A DNA stretch of 64,000 bases, taken from assembly GCF_002893625.1 (NCBI RefSeq), contig NZ_PKMZ01000001.1, forward strand, positions 682,001-746,000, written 5' to 3'. This document shows, piece by piece, positions 17,050-25,873 of the stretch. A program made the translations under genes and the position numbers. The notes below the pieces were generated by a model. The model searched no databases. It was not told where the DNA came from and worked only from the letters and a program-made list of their open reading frames with translations. Origin of the DNA: Mangrovicella endophytica. GTDB taxonomy: Bacteria > Pseudomonadota > Alphaproteobacteria > Rhizobiales > Rhizobiaceae. Each line of letters opens with the position of its first letter. Position 1 is the first letter of the stretch.

Positions 17050-18080
17050 GCATCACGGCGCCAGAGCCCGTTGCGCCACCTCGCCGCCCGGGGCGCCGCA
17101 TGAGCCGCGCAGCCCAGCGCAGTCGTTCGCTCGTTCTCGTGCCGCCGGAAGGCGTGCCGCTGCACCTTTCGATCCCGACGCTCGGCGCGCGCATCGGCGC
17201 CCAGATCATTGATCTCATCATCACCGGGCTTCTGACCGCAGCTCTCGTCTACGCCCTGGTTTTCGTCGAGGTCATTCCGGGCGAGGCGGTGGTGGCGCTG
17301 ACATCGCTCGTCTCGCTGCTGGCGGGAACGCCGCTCTACATCCTGTTCGAGCTCCTGATGAACGGGCGCACGCCCGGCAAGCGCCTGCTTGGCATCCGCG
17401 TCGTCTCACTGGATGGAACCGGCCTCACCACGCATCAGGTGGTGGTGCGCAACCTCCTGAAGGAGGTGGAGGTGCTCGTCCCGATCCAGGTGCTGCCGGC
17501 GGTCTTTGTCGGCTCGCCGCTCGCCTTCGTGGTCCTCGCCTGGACGATTGCGGTCGTGGTCGTCGTCTGGCGCAGCCGCGCTCATCAGCGCATCGGCGAC
17601 TTCGCGGCCAATACGGTCGTCGTGGAGCAGCCCTCGGCCGAGCTGCAGCCCGATCTCGCAATGGTCAGCGAGACTGCCGCGGAGGAAGCCGTCGTGGAAA
17701 CGGCGGAGCGGTACGTCTTCACCACCGGCCAGCTCGACCTCTACGGCGCCTACGAACTGCAGGTCCTGGAAAAGCTGCTGCGCACTAAGACACCCGCGCC
17801 GGGTGAGCCGCCTTCGCAGGCGCTTCTCGACGTCACCGCCAGCATTCGCCGCAAGATCGAGTATCCCGATCCGGTGCCGGACGCAGAGGCGGCGGATTTC
17901 CTGCTCGCCTTCTACCGCGCCCAGCGCGCCTTCCTTGAGCAGAAGAAGCTCTTCGGCGAAGCGCGCGACGACAAGTTCCACCGGGATGCAGCGGCTGGAG
18001 AAGCAGCCGGCGCCCCGATCCGTCCGGGTGCTGCGACCGATCCCGTCATATCAAACGCAGATAAGGAAAGGCAGAGATGA
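17046..18080 (+). CDS. RDD-family membrane protein
   Basis: The protein has 344 residues. The RDD domain occupies about 40-190: LGARIGAQIIDLIITGLL contains the Arg and Asp, NGRTPGKRLLGIRVV is the central loop, and the closing motif is RIGDFAANTVVV. The remaining roughly 150 residues form an uncommon soluble C-terminal extension rich in acidic residues and predicted helices (about 215-310), ending in a low-complexity tail. RDD proteins are thought to be small-ion transporters or scaffolds. Overlaps of 4 bp with both neighbours place it firmly in the operon. Confidence 0.9.
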   Translation: MSITAPEPVAPPRRPGRRMSRAAQRSRSLVLVPPEGVPLHLSIPTLGARIGAQIIDLIITGLLTAALVYALVFVEVIPGEAVVALTSLVSLLAGTPLYILFELLMNGRTPGKRLLGIRVVSLDGTGLTTHQVVVRNLLKEVEVLVPIQVLPAVFVGSPLAFVVLAWTIAVVVVVWRSRAHQRIGDFAANTVVVEQPSAELQPDLAMVSETAAEEAVVETAERYVFTTGQLDLYGAYELQVLEKLLRTKTPAPGEPPSQALLDVTASIRRKIEYPDPVPDAEAADFLLAFYRAQRAFLEQKKLFGEARDDKFHRDAAAGEAAGAPIRPGAATDPVISNADKERQR

Positions 18081-18904
18081 CGATCGTTGATACCGCCGCG
18101 CCTCTCGACGCGCGGCCGCGTCCGCCCCTCGGCGTGCGGGTCCTCATGGAGCGGACGTTCCAGCTCCTGAAGGCCGCCTTCCTTCCACTGGTCGGCACGT
18201 GTCTGGTCTACTTCGTGCTGGTGCAGATCGGCACCATCTTCGTGACGCCGCAACTACTCGGTCTGGGCATCCAGCCGATGCCCGTGGATGACGCAATCAG
18301 TACCGGCGCGACTCCCATTCAGATTGTGATCGGCGCAGCAGGCTTCCTGGTCGCCTTCCTCGTCTTCTCCGTCTTCTACGGCGCAATGCTGGACATCGCG
18401 CTGAAACGTGACGCCGGCGAGCCCGCCAATTTCGGATCCGCCGTGGGCAAGGGCTTTCGCTTCACGGTTCCGATGTTTCTCGCGTTCATCGTCCTCGCCA
18501 TTCTGATCGCTCTTGGCCTTATGGCATTTGTCGTGCCGGGCATCTGGCTCATCGGCGTCTACGGTCTCGTTCCCGTCGTGATGATCGCCGAGAACCGCGC
18601 GCGGGGCGTGCTCGGCCGTACTCGCAAGCTGACCAAGGACTATCGCTGGCCGCTCATTGGCTTCTTCGCGCTGCTCTATGTGGCGCTCTTCGTCATCAGC
18701 TTTCTCGTCGGTGTGATCGCGGCGCTCATCACTCCCAATCTGACCAACATGACGCAGATCATTATTCGCAGCCTCCTGATCGATGCGCCGGTCGGCGCCA
18801 TCACGACGGCCCTCCTCATTGCAGGCTTCGCTGTAGCCTATCGCCGCATGATCGAGATCAAGGAAGGCGACGGGACCGACGCGCTCCGCACGGTGTTCGA
18901 GTGA
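18077..18904 (+). CDS. Multi-pass membrane protein, paralogue A
   Basis: The 275-residue protein has about six hydrophobic helices and no enzyme motif. The C-terminal half carries GRTRKLTKDYRWPLIGFF near residue 176 and ends IKEGDGTDALRTVFE. Both blocks recur in the next gene, so the two are tandem paralogues. The N-terminal cytoplasmic lead (GVRVLMERTFQLLKAAFLP) resembles the entry of glycerophosphodiesterase-associated membrane domains, but I do not assign a family. It overlaps the RDD gene by 4 bp. Confidence 0.8.
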   Translation: MTIVDTAAPLDARPRPPLGVRVLMERTFQLLKAAFLPLVGTCLVYFVLVQIGTIFVTPQLLGLGIQPMPVDDAISTGATPIQIVIGAAGFLVAFLVFSVFYGAMLDIALKRDAGEPANFGSAVGKGFRFTVPMFLAFIVLAILIALGLMAFVVPGIWLIGVYGLVPVVMIAENRARGVLGRTRKLTKDYRWPLIGFFALLYVALFVISFLVGVIAALITPNLTNMTQIIIRSLLIDAPVGAITTALLIAGFAVAYRRMIEIKEGDGTDALRTVFE

Positions 18905-18932
18905 CCGGGACTGCCAGAGGAGAGGGTGCGAC

Positions 18933-19727
18933 ATGACGATCGCCGATACATCGCTGCCTGGCGCCCGCGTGCGCTTCGGCGTCTTCGCCCGGCTCAGAGA
19001 GGTCTTCGCCCTCGTTTTCAGGCGCCGCCCGGGCATCTTTATCGGATTCAGCCTGCTCCTGTTCCTCGGCCTTCCCATGGCTCTCGGCGCGGCGGCCATC
19101 GGTGTGCTGGAATTCTCCGACCCGGAGCAGGCACTGTCCAACACGAACACCGAAGGGACGATCGCCGCGATCGGCGGCTTTCTGGCGCTGGTCATCTGGC
19201 TTGTCGGCGCGGGCGTCCTGACGCTCGCCGGCTGCGACGAGATGGCGGGCCAGAGGCGCAGTCTCGGGACCTATTTCCGCCAGACCATCAGGCGGCTGCA
19301 CGTCATCTTCATCCTCGGTCTGCTCGCCTCGTTGGCGGTGATGGCCGGCTTCTTCCTGATCGGCTTCGTCGGCCTGTGGGCTGCGGCGGTCTACAGCGTT
19401 TTCATGCCGGCACTTCTTTGGGAGGGGGCCGGCTGGGGCGCCCTTGGCCGCAGCCGCCGGCTGACGAAGGAATACCGATGGCCGATCATGGGCCTGATCT
19501 TCCTGATCTATCTCGCCTTCATCGCGCTCTTTGTGCTCGTTTCGCTCACCATCGGCACGGTGCCGGAAGAGAACGAGACCGCCTTCATCATCGCCAGCCT
19601 TATTCCGATCGTGCTGCAGGTCCTGTTCATCCCGATCTTCTGCGCCCTGCCGCCGGTCGTGCATGCACGGCTGAGGAGCCTCAAGGAGGGTGACTCCAGC
19701 GCTGAGCTCCGGTCGGTGTTCGAGTAG
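18933..19727 (+). CDS. Multi-pass membrane protein, paralogue B
   Basis: The 264-residue protein shares its layout with the preceding gene. It has GRSRRLTKEYRWPIMGLIF near residue 171 and the tail LKEGDSSAELRSVFE, matching the blocks of paralogue A. It has about six helices and no catalytic motif. A GAGGAGAGGG ribosome site precedes the ATG after a 28-bp gap. It is the last gene of the MoxR operon, and a stem-loop lies 120 bp downstream. Function is unknown; a heteromeric membrane complex with paralogue A is a reasonable inference. Confidence 0.8.
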   Translation: MTIADTSLPGARVRFGVFARLREVFALVFRRRPGIFIGFSLLLFLGLPMALGAAAIGVLEFSDPEQALSNTNTEGTIAAIGGFLALVIWLVGAGVLTLAGCDEMAGQRRSLGTYFRQTIRRLHVIFILGLLASLAVMAGFFLIGFVGLWAAAVYSVFMPALLWEGAGWGALGRSRRLTKEYRWPIMGLIFLIYLAFIALFVLVSLTIGTVPEENETAFIIASLIPIVLQVLFIPIFCALPPVVHARLRSLKEGDSSAELRSVFE

Positions 19728-19847
19728 AGCCTTGACCCCTTAGCGGCGGCTGCTCCGGGTCGTCGCTCAAGGTCGTCGTGCTTCTGGCGGGCGTATCGGC
19801 GTGGTGCGGCGGTCAACGAGTGGACCAGCTAAAAGCCCTAAGCCCAG

Positions 19848-19876
19848 GCATCCGCCCCGAGCGGGAGGGCGGATGC
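19848..19876. terminator. Stem-loop between convergent MoxR operon and tetR
   Basis: GCATCCGCCC and GGGCGGATGC form a perfect 10-bp GC-rich stem with a 9-nt loop. It lies between the 3' ends of two convergent genes. The flank on the minus-strand side contains a T-rich patch (CTTAGGGCTTTTAG); the plus-strand side has only two Ts. It probably ends tetR transcription and perhaps both units. Confidence 0.5.
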
Positions 19877-19909
19877 TTGCCGATCCGATCTCTTGATATG
19901 GTGGCGCTC

Positions 19910-20515
19910 TCACTGCGTTCCGCGGATCGTTCCCGCGACGATGACGTCGACGAAATCACCGATCTCGACAGCAAGCCTTTCTCCCGAAACGCCGACGAAG
20001 CGTTCCTCGACCGAGGTCGAGACGATCCCGTGGATCGCGCCGAACATGGTGCGAGCGCGAAGCGCGAGCATCTCCTCCGGCCAGTCGGGCCTGAGCGCAC
20101 GCAAGGGCTCGACAATATGCAGCAGGAGTTCCCCCTGCTCGGCGAGATGCCAATCCGGCATCGGGCGTCCCGACGCGTATCGGTATTCGAACAGGGCCGA
20201 CCATAGCGAGCGATTGGCCTGCGCGAAGGCGAGGTATGTTAAGGCGAGCGCCCTCAGGGCCCGTCCCGGTTCGCGCTCGCCCGCCACACCCTCACTGAGT
20301 TCGGCGCGCAGACGCGCCAGCGTGCGCGAGTTGACGTGGACCACCACGTCGTCGAGGTCGCTAAAGACGTTGTAAAGGCCGCCGAGCGCGGCTCCGGCAT
20401 CGGCCATGACGTCCCGTGCCCGCAGCGTCGCCGCGCCGCCCGCGACGATGCGCGCCTCGGCGGCCGCGAGGATACGATCCTTAAGCGCTTGGCGCCGGTC
20501 AACTGGGTTCACCAT
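19910..20515 (-). CDS. TetR/AcrR-family transcriptional repressor
   Basis: The protein has 201 residues. An N-terminal helix-turn-helix at about 12-58 (ILAAAEARIVAGGAATLRAR, then ALGGLYNVFSDLDDVV) is followed by an all-helical ligand domain. It diverges from the pspA-yiaA-acyltransferase operon. Three copies of TGAAC-N3-GTTCA fill the 96-bp spacer, the nearest starting 15 bp before its ATG, so autorepression and control of the divergent operon are very likely. The ligand may be a lipid or membrane-active molecule, given the target genes; that is inference. Confidence 0.93.
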   Translation of the reverse strand: MVNPVDRRQALKDRILAAAEARIVAGGAATLRARDVMADAGAALGGLYNVFSDLDDVVVHVNSRTLARLRAELSEGVAGEREPGRALRALALTYLAFAQANRSLWSALFEYRYASGRPMPDWHLAEQGELLLHIVEPLRALRPDWPEEMLALRARTMFGAIHGIVSTSVEERFVGVSGERLAVEIGDFVDVIVAGTIRGTQ

Positions 20516-20527
20516 CCGTACCTCACG

Positions 20528-20595
20528 AATGAACGACGTTCATTTTCGCCTTGAACCATGTTCATGCCTGTGCTCTAGATGTTGAACAACGTTCA
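20528..20595. promoter_or_regulatory. Three TGAAC-N3-GTTCA operators between tetR and pspA
   Basis: The inverted repeats are TGAAC-GAC-GTTCA (20530-20542, extended to 17 bp as AATGAACG-A-CGTTCATT at 20528-20544), TGAAC-CAT-GTTCA (20552-20564) and TGAAC-AAC-GTTCA (20583-20595). Their centres are 22 and 31 bp apart, that is about two and three helical turns. The third copy ends 16 bp before the pspA ATG. This is the size and symmetry expected for TetR dimers, and the array covers both divergent promoters. Confidence 0.88.
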
Positions 20596-20611
20596 TAGCG
20601 AGGTAAGTCGC

Positions 20612-21301
20612 ATGTGGAAACAGTTCATCGCCCTGGCTCGAGGGCAGCGATACGAGGCGGCCACTGCCGTTCTCGACTCGAGCGCGCATGTAATCCTGCG
20701 CCAGCAGATCCGCGATGTCGCGGCGACGCTGGAGCGCGCCCGTCTCGCCGTCGCTGTCGTGGTGGCGCAGGAGCGGGAGGAGGAGCGGCGCTCCGCGGCG
20801 CTCACCTCTCGGATCGCGGATCTCGAGGAGCGGGCGGTCGCGGCCCTCGACGGAGGGCAGGCCGCTCTCGCGCGCGAAGCGGCCGAAGCGATCGCCCGGC
20901 TCGAAACGGAGCGAGCGTCGGCCGACGAGGCTAGGACGGCGCACGCGGGCGAGATCGCCCGGCTGCGCCTGCTGGTCGCGGATGCCGAAGGGCGTCTCCT
21001 GGCCCTGCGCCGTGGCCAGCGCCTCGCGGAAGCGACGGGGCGCGTCGGACGTCTGCGCCATACCGAGACCGGCGAGGTGACGGCCAGCCTTCGCGACGCG
21101 GAGGCCACGCTGCGGCGGCTGCGCGAGCGGCAGGGCGAGGCCGAGGCGATCGATCGCGCGTTGGACGAGATGGCCGCCGAGGCCGATCCGGCCGCGCTCT
21201 CGCGCAGGCTTGCCGAGGCCGGCTGCGGCGCTCCGCTCCCCCATAGCACTGACGCCGTGCTGAAGCGCCTCGACGAGCGCCGTCGCTCGACCGGCGCCTG
21301 A
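20612..21301 (+). CDS. PspA/IM30-family phage-shock-like protein
   Basis: The 229-residue protein is almost entirely alpha-helical coiled coil, rich in Ala, Arg and Glu. The opening MWKQFIALARGQRYEAATAV followed by ILRQQIRDVAATLERAR matches the membrane-binding helix and first helices of alphaproteobacterial PspA. Such proteins polymerise on damaged inner membrane and protect it. I use the ATG at 20612 because a GAGG site sits 8 bp upstream; an ATG at 20579 would place coding sequence over the third operator. The gene is first in an operon repressed by the divergent TetR. Confidence 0.85.
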   Translation: MWKQFIALARGQRYEAATAVLDSSAHVILRQQIRDVAATLERARLAVAVVVAQEREEERRSAALTSRIADLEERAVAALDGGQAALAREAAEAIARLETERASADEARTAHAGEIARLRLLVADAEGRLLALRRGQRLAEATGRVGRLRHTETGEVTASLRDAEATLRRLRERQGEAEAIDRALDEMAAEADPAALSRRLAEAGCGAPLPHSTDAVLKRLDERRRSTGA

Positions 21302-21347
21302 TCGCCCCATCCCGATAGACCCAAACAGAACCCGGAGTAACAAGGCC

Positions 21348-21629
21348 ATGAGTGAGACCTATACCCCTAAGCAGTCATCCGCCTGGAAGAGCTTCACCAT
21401 CGTCAGCTTCATCGTTGCCGCCACGATGATGGCGGGCGGTATCTGGTCGCTGGAAGCGAGCTTCGCCGCCAAGGGCTTCTACGCCATGGCGTCGCTGATG
21501 CTCGTCCACACTGCCATCTCCGTCACCAAGATGATGCGCGACGAGGAAGAAGCGTCCCGCTTCCATAACCGCCTGGAGGAAGCGCGCACCGAACGGCTGC
21601 TGATGGGCGTGGAGCGCCGCGCCGATTGA
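21348..21629 (+). CDS. YiaA/YiaB-family small inner-membrane protein
   Basis: The 93-residue protein has two hydrophobic segments at about 16-35 (FTIVSFIVAATMMAGGIWSL) and 40-58 (KGFYAMASLMLVHTAISV), then a charged tail. The spacing and the SAWKSFTIVSF opening fit the YiaAB domain. Its biochemical role is not known. It lies 46 bp after pspA, with GGAG upstream of the ATG, in the same TetR-controlled unit, which links it to membrane stress or lipid repair. Confidence 0.88.
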   Translation: MSETYTPKQSSAWKSFTIVSFIVAATMMAGGIWSLEASFAAKGFYAMASLMLVHTAISVTKMMRDEEEASRFHNRLEEARTERLLMGVERRAD

Positions 21630-21718
21630 CGCGACGAACGCCAACCCCGCGTCCACGGGTCGGCGTCCGGCCACAGGCGTCAGCTTTTCCCGGTCACATC
21701 ATGCGAAAGGGGTTTGGG

Positions 21719-24700
21719 ATGAACTCCCCCCTCATGCTTTCCGCGCGCTTCGCGCCCCTGTTCTGGACGCAATTCCTGACGGCGTTCAACGACAACCTCC
21801 TGAAGAACGCGTTGGTCTTCCTGATCCTCTCGCGGGTCTCGACGGAGGGGGCGGCCTCTCTCGTGGCCCTCTCTGGCGCCGTCTTCATCCTGCCCTTCCT
21901 TCTCCTGTCGGGACTCGGCGGCGAACTGGCGGACCGCTACGACAAGGCGCTCGTGGCGCGGCGCCTGAAGCTGGCGGAGATCGCGGTCGCCTTACTCGGC
22001 GCCGTTGCGCTCACACTGGGTTCGATCCCGCTGATGATGGCCGCGCTGGCCGGCTTCGGCGTCGGTTCGGCGCTGTTCGGCCCGGTCAAGTACGGCATCC
22101 TGCCCGACCATCTGTCCGTTGCCGAACTGCCAGCCGCAAACGCCTGGGCGGAAGGGGCGACCTTCGCCGCTATCCTCGGCGGCACGTTGCTGGCGGGGCT
22201 TATGGCCGGCGGCTCGCCGCTCGTTCCAGGTCTTGCCATGCTTGCCCTGGCGCTGGCCGGCTGGCTCGCCGCGCGCCGCATTCCCGCCACCGACCCGGCC
22301 GCTCCCGCGCTGCGCATCGAGCGCAACGTCCTGCGCTCCACGATCGGGCTGGTCTCGACGCTTCGCGGCGATGCCCGCTTGATGCGCGCCGCGCTGATGG
22401 TGTCGTGGTTCTGGGCCGTGGGCGCCGTCCTCCTGTCCCTCCTGCCGCTGATCGTGACGAGCGAGCTCGGCGGCAGCGAGCGCACCGTGTCCTTCGCGCT
22501 GGCCCTCTTTGCCGTCGCCGTGGCGCTCGGATCGGCGATTGCCGCCTGGCTCTGCCGCGGCCGCATCGTACTTCTGCCTGCGCCCGTCGCGACGCTGGCG
22601 ATTGCCGCCTTCTCGTTCGACCTTGCCTTCGCCCTCCGCGGCGAGCCCAACGACGTCCGGGCCTTCGCCGATCTTGTCGCCATCGCCTTCTCCAGCGCTT
22701 TTCTGGTGGTGCCGACCTTCGCAGCGATCCAGGCGTGGGCGCCTGAGGAGGGCCGTGCGCGCACGGTCGCCGGCGTCAACGCCTTGAGCGCCGGCTTCAT
22801 GGCGGCAGCCGGCATCGCGCTGGCGGCGGTCCAGGCCGCGGGCGCCTCGCTCGGCCTCGTTCTGGGCATGCTCGCCGCCCTCAACCTCGCCGCCGCGATC
22901 CTGATGGCGCGCGGGCTGCCGACGAATCCGCGGCGCGATCTCGTGTCGATCGTCTTCCGCGTCTTCCATCGGCTGGAGGTCGAGGGTCTGGAGAACCTGG
23001 AAAGGGCCGGTCCGACGCCGATCCTCGCACTGAACCACGTCAGCCTGCTCGACGCACCGCTGGTGCTCGCGCTGACCGATCGCGATCCGGTCTTCGCGGT
23101 GGACCACACGATCGCGGCCCGTGCCTGGATGAAGCCCTTCCTGCACTTCGTGCGGGCCATGCCGCTCGATCCCGCGCGCCCGATCTCGACGCGCACGCTG
23201 ATCAAGGCGGTAGAGGGCGGCGAGCCGCTCGTGATCTTCCCGGAAGGGCGTCTCACCGTGACGGGGCGCCTGATGAAGATCTATGACGGCGCCGCCATGG
23301 TGGCCGCACGCACTGGCGCCCCTGTGGTGCCGATCCGCATCGACGGGCTGGAGCGCTCGTTCTTCTCGCGCCTCGGCGACCGGCAGGTGCGGCGCACGCT
23401 GTTTCCCAAGGTGCGCGTCACGATCTTGCCGCCCAAACGTATCGCAGCCGAGGAGGGGGGCACCGCCCGCCAGCGCCGCGCTCGCGCCGGCGCCAGGCTC
23501 TATGGCATCATGTCTGACCTCATGCTGCGCACCGAGCGCACGGACGCGACTGTCCTGGAGACGATCATCCGAAACGCCCGGCGCGACGGCCTGAAGCGCC
23601 TCGCCCTGGAAGATCCGGTGTCGGGCGCAATGAGCTTTGGCACCTTGCTGACGGCCGCCCGAGTTCTGGGCGAGCGCTTCGCGTCGATGTTCCCGGATGA
23701 GCGCCATCTCGGCCTCATGCTGCCGAACAGCAACGGCACCGCGGCAACCTTTCTCGGCCTCGTCTCGGCCGGCAAGGTGCCCGCGATGATCAACTTCACC
23801 GCCGGCGCCGGCAACATCCGCGCGGCCTGCCACGCGGCGGAAGCGCGCACGATCCTCTGCTCGCGCGCCTTCGTGGAGCGGGCGAAGCTCCAGCCGCTCG
23901 TGGACGACCTGTCGCGCGACATCGCCTTCGTCTGGCTGGAGGACGTGCGCGCGGGGCTTACAAGCCGCGCAAAGCTGCGCGGCCTCCTGAACCGGACCCG
24001 CCCGGTCGTGCGGCGCGACGCGGACGATCCGGCTGCGATCCTGTTCACATCGGGCTCGGAGGGCACGCCCAAGGGCGTCGTGCTCAGCCACCGCAACATT
24101 CTCGTCAACATCGCTCAGATCGGTGCGCGGATCGACTTCAACGGCCGTGACAAGGTTTTCAACGTTCTGCCGATGTTCCACTCGTTCGGCTTAAGCGCGG
24201 CGACGCTCCTGCCGCTCGTATCCGGCGTGCCGGTCTATCTCTACCCGTCGCCGCTGCACTACCGGATCGTGCCGGAGCTGATCTATGGCTCGAACGCCAC
24301 GATCCTGTTCGGCACCGACACGTTCCTGGCGGGCTACGCCCGCACGGCGCATGCCTACGACTTCCGTTCGCTGCGCTACGTCTTCGCGGGCGCCGAGCCG
24401 GTCAGGGCCGCGACGCGCCAAACCTGGCAGGACCGCTTCGGCGTCAGGCTGTTCGAAGGCTATGGCGTCACCGAGGCGGCGCCGGTGCTGGCGCTCAACA
24501 CCGCCATGCACAACCGGCCGGGCACGGTCGGGCGCCTTCTGCCCGGCATCGAGCATCGGCTGGAGCCGGTGAACGGCGTCTCACAGGGCGGGCGGCTCTT
24601 CGTGCGCGGCGGCAATGTCATGCTCGGCTATCTTAGGGCCGAGCGGCCAGGCGTCGTCGAGCCGCTGGCCGGCGGGTGGCACGATACGGGCGACATCGTC

Positions 24701-25078
24701 TCGATCGACGCGGACGGCTTCATGCGCATCGAGGGCCGTGCCAAGCGCTTTGCCAAGATCGGCGGCGAAATGATCTCGCTGGCCGCCGTCGAGGCGCTGG
24801 CCGCCGAACTGTGGCCGGACGCGCCGTCCGCGGTTCTGTCCGTGCCGGACGCCCGCAAGGGGGAGCGCCTCGTCCTCCTGACGCAAGAAGCGCAGGCCTC
24901 GCGCCTCGATTTTGCGCGCTTTGCCCGGTCACGCGGCGCGAGCGATCTGTCCGTGCCGGCAGAGGTCGTCACCGTCGAGCGCCTGCCGCTGCTGGGAACG
25001 GGAAAGTTGGACTATGCCGCACTGCCGGCGCTGTTGGCGCGGCTTGAACCGCTTCGCGGAGAGAAGGCGCTGGCTTGA
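21719..25078 (+). CDS. Fused lysophospholipid transporter - PlsC acyltransferase - acyl-ACP ligase
   Basis: The 1119-residue protein has three parts. Residues about 1-400 form an MFS transporter of LplT type (FNDNLLKNALVF; KYGILPDHL). About 415-600 is a PlsC acyltransferase with LNHVSLLDAP (NHX4D) and FPEGRLT. About 640-1110 is an AMP-forming acyl ligase with FTSGSEGTPKGVVLSHRN near 777, GYGVTEAAPV near 915 and DTGD near 985. The three activities would flip, reacylate and supply acyl chains to lysophospholipids at the inner membrane. The start is the ATG at 21719, with AAAGGGG 6 bp upstream; the open frame reaches back to 21626. Domain order agrees with single-chain Aas-LplT fusions. Confidence 0.93.
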   Translation: MNSPLMLSARFAPLFWTQFLTAFNDNLLKNALVFLILSRVSTEGAASLVALSGAVFILPFLLLSGLGGELADRYDKALVARRLKLAEIAVALLGAVALTLGSIPLMMAALAGFGVGSALFGPVKYGILPDHLSVAELPAANAWAEGATFAAILGGTLLAGLMAGGSPLVPGLAMLALALAGWLAARRIPATDPAAPALRIERNVLRSTIGLVSTLRGDARLMRAALMVSWFWAVGAVLLSLLPLIVTSELGGSERTVSFALALFAVAVALGSAIAAWLCRGRIVLLPAPVATLAIAAFSFDLAFALRGEPNDVRAFADLVAIAFSSAFLVVPTFAAIQAWAPEEGRARTVAGVNALSAGFMAAAGIALAAVQAAGASLGLVLGMLAALNLAAAILMARGLPTNPRRDLVSIVFRVFHRLEVEGLENLERAGPTPILALNHVSLLDAPLVLALTDRDPVFAVDHTIAARAWMKPFLHFVRAMPLDPARPISTRTLIKAVEGGEPLVIFPEGRLTVTGRLMKIYDGAAMVAARTGAPVVPIRIDGLERSFFSRLGDRQVRRTLFPKVRVTILPPKRIAAEEGGTARQRRARAGARLYGIMSDLMLRTERTDATVLETIIRNARRDGLKRLALEDPVSGAMSFGTLLTAARVLGERFASMFPDERHLGLMLPNSNGTAATFLGLVSAGKVPAMINFTAGAGNIRAACHAAEARTILCSRAFVERAKLQPLVDDLSRDIAFVWLEDVRAGLTSRAKLRGLLNRTRPVVRRDADDPAAILFTSGSEGTPKGVVLSHRNILVNIAQIGARIDFNGRDKVFNVLPMFHSFGLSAATLLPLVSGVPVYLYPSPLHYRIVPELIYGSNATILFGTDTFLAGYARTAHAYDFRSLRYVFAGAEPVRAATRQTWQDRFGVRLFEGYGVTEAAPVLALNTAMHNRPGTVGRLLPGIEHRLEPVNGVSQGGRLFVRGGNVMLGYLRAERPGVVEPLAGGWHDTGDIVSIDADGFMRIEGRAKRFAKIGGEMISLAAVEALAAELWPDAPSAVLSVPDARKGERLVLLTQEAQASRLDFARFARSRGASDLSVPAEVVTVERLPLLGTGKLDYAALPALLARLEPLRGEKALA

Positions 25079-25192
25079 CGGGTGTCCCCGTTCGGCGGCA
25101 CCCCCAAAGAGGGCGGCATGCGCCGATTACCTTTGAAGGCGCGTTGCGCGATGAGCTTCTGGCAAGCGTTGGACCGCGCGAACTTTGGACGG

Positions 25193-25873
25193 TCACCCCC
25201 GATGCGGGCTCAGGGTCAGGCCCCATCGGATGGCAGCGCCGCGCAGGGCGAACCCGGCAACCGCCCCGGAAGCAGCCGGCCAGGGCGCGGCGATGCCGAT
25301 GCTGGAGAGGGCGACGAAGAGCCCCGCCGCCAGCACCGCGGCGGTGATGTAGAGCTCGGGCCTGAGGATGATCGAGGGAACCCCGGCGGCAATGTCGCGG
25401 AACACACCACCCGCGCAGGCCGTCACGACGCCCATCGTCGCCGCCGGCAGTGGAGAAATCCCGAGATGAAGCGCCTTCGCGGCCCCGAACACCGCATAAG
25501 CCGCCAGCCCGCCGGCATCGAGCCATTCCAGGGCTCGTTCTGGCCACCATCGTTTCGGCACCACCCAGGAGGCGAACGCCACGGCCAGGCACAGGATGAT
25601 AGGCGTGGGGTCGCGCATCCAGAAGACCGGTGCGCCGATGAGAAGGTCGCGCAGGGTTCCGCCGCCGACCGCCGTCACCAAGGCGAAGAAGCAGATGCCG
25701 ATGAGGTCGAGGCGCATGCGGACTCCCGCCAGTGCCCCGGAGGCCGCAAACACGGTCAGCCCGATGACGTCCAGCCATGGCGAGAGGATGGGTGAGGGGA
25801 ACGGCAGGACCTGGTCTCGCGGTTCAGGGCGCCGCGGCGCCGTATAGCCTGCTGTAGGGCGTTTTCCCGGCAT
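25193..25873 (-). CDS. TRIC/UPF0126-family membrane channel
   Basis: The 226-residue protein has seven hydrophobic segments arranged as two three-helix repeats. The family signatures WLDVIGLTVFAASGALAG, TAVGGGTLRDLLIGAPVFWMRDP and CAGGVFRDIAAGVPSIIL are all present. The two GG(T/V)xRD loops correspond to the repeated ion-conducting helices of trimeric intracellular cation channels. I chose the ATG at 25873; the frame stays open to 26197, but that extra 100 residues is non-conserved and low-complexity. It converges on the acyltransferase fusion with a 114-bp gap. Confidence 0.88.
   Translation of the reverse strand: MPGKRPTAGYTAPRRPEPRDQVLPFPSPILSPWLDVIGLTVFAASGALAGVRMRLDLIGICFFALVTAVGGGTLRDLLIGAPVFWMRDPTPIILCLAVAFASWVVPKRWWPERALEWLDAGGLAAYAVFGAAKALHLGISPLPAATMGVVTACAGGVFRDIAAGVPSIILRPELYITAAVLAAGLFVALSSIGIAAPWPAASGAVAGFALRGAAIRWGLTLSPHRG

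Noticed and set aside
21992-24181. 729-residue minus-strand open frame
   Set aside because: It is a shadow of the acyltransferase-ligase fusion; arginine- and histidine-rich, without domains.
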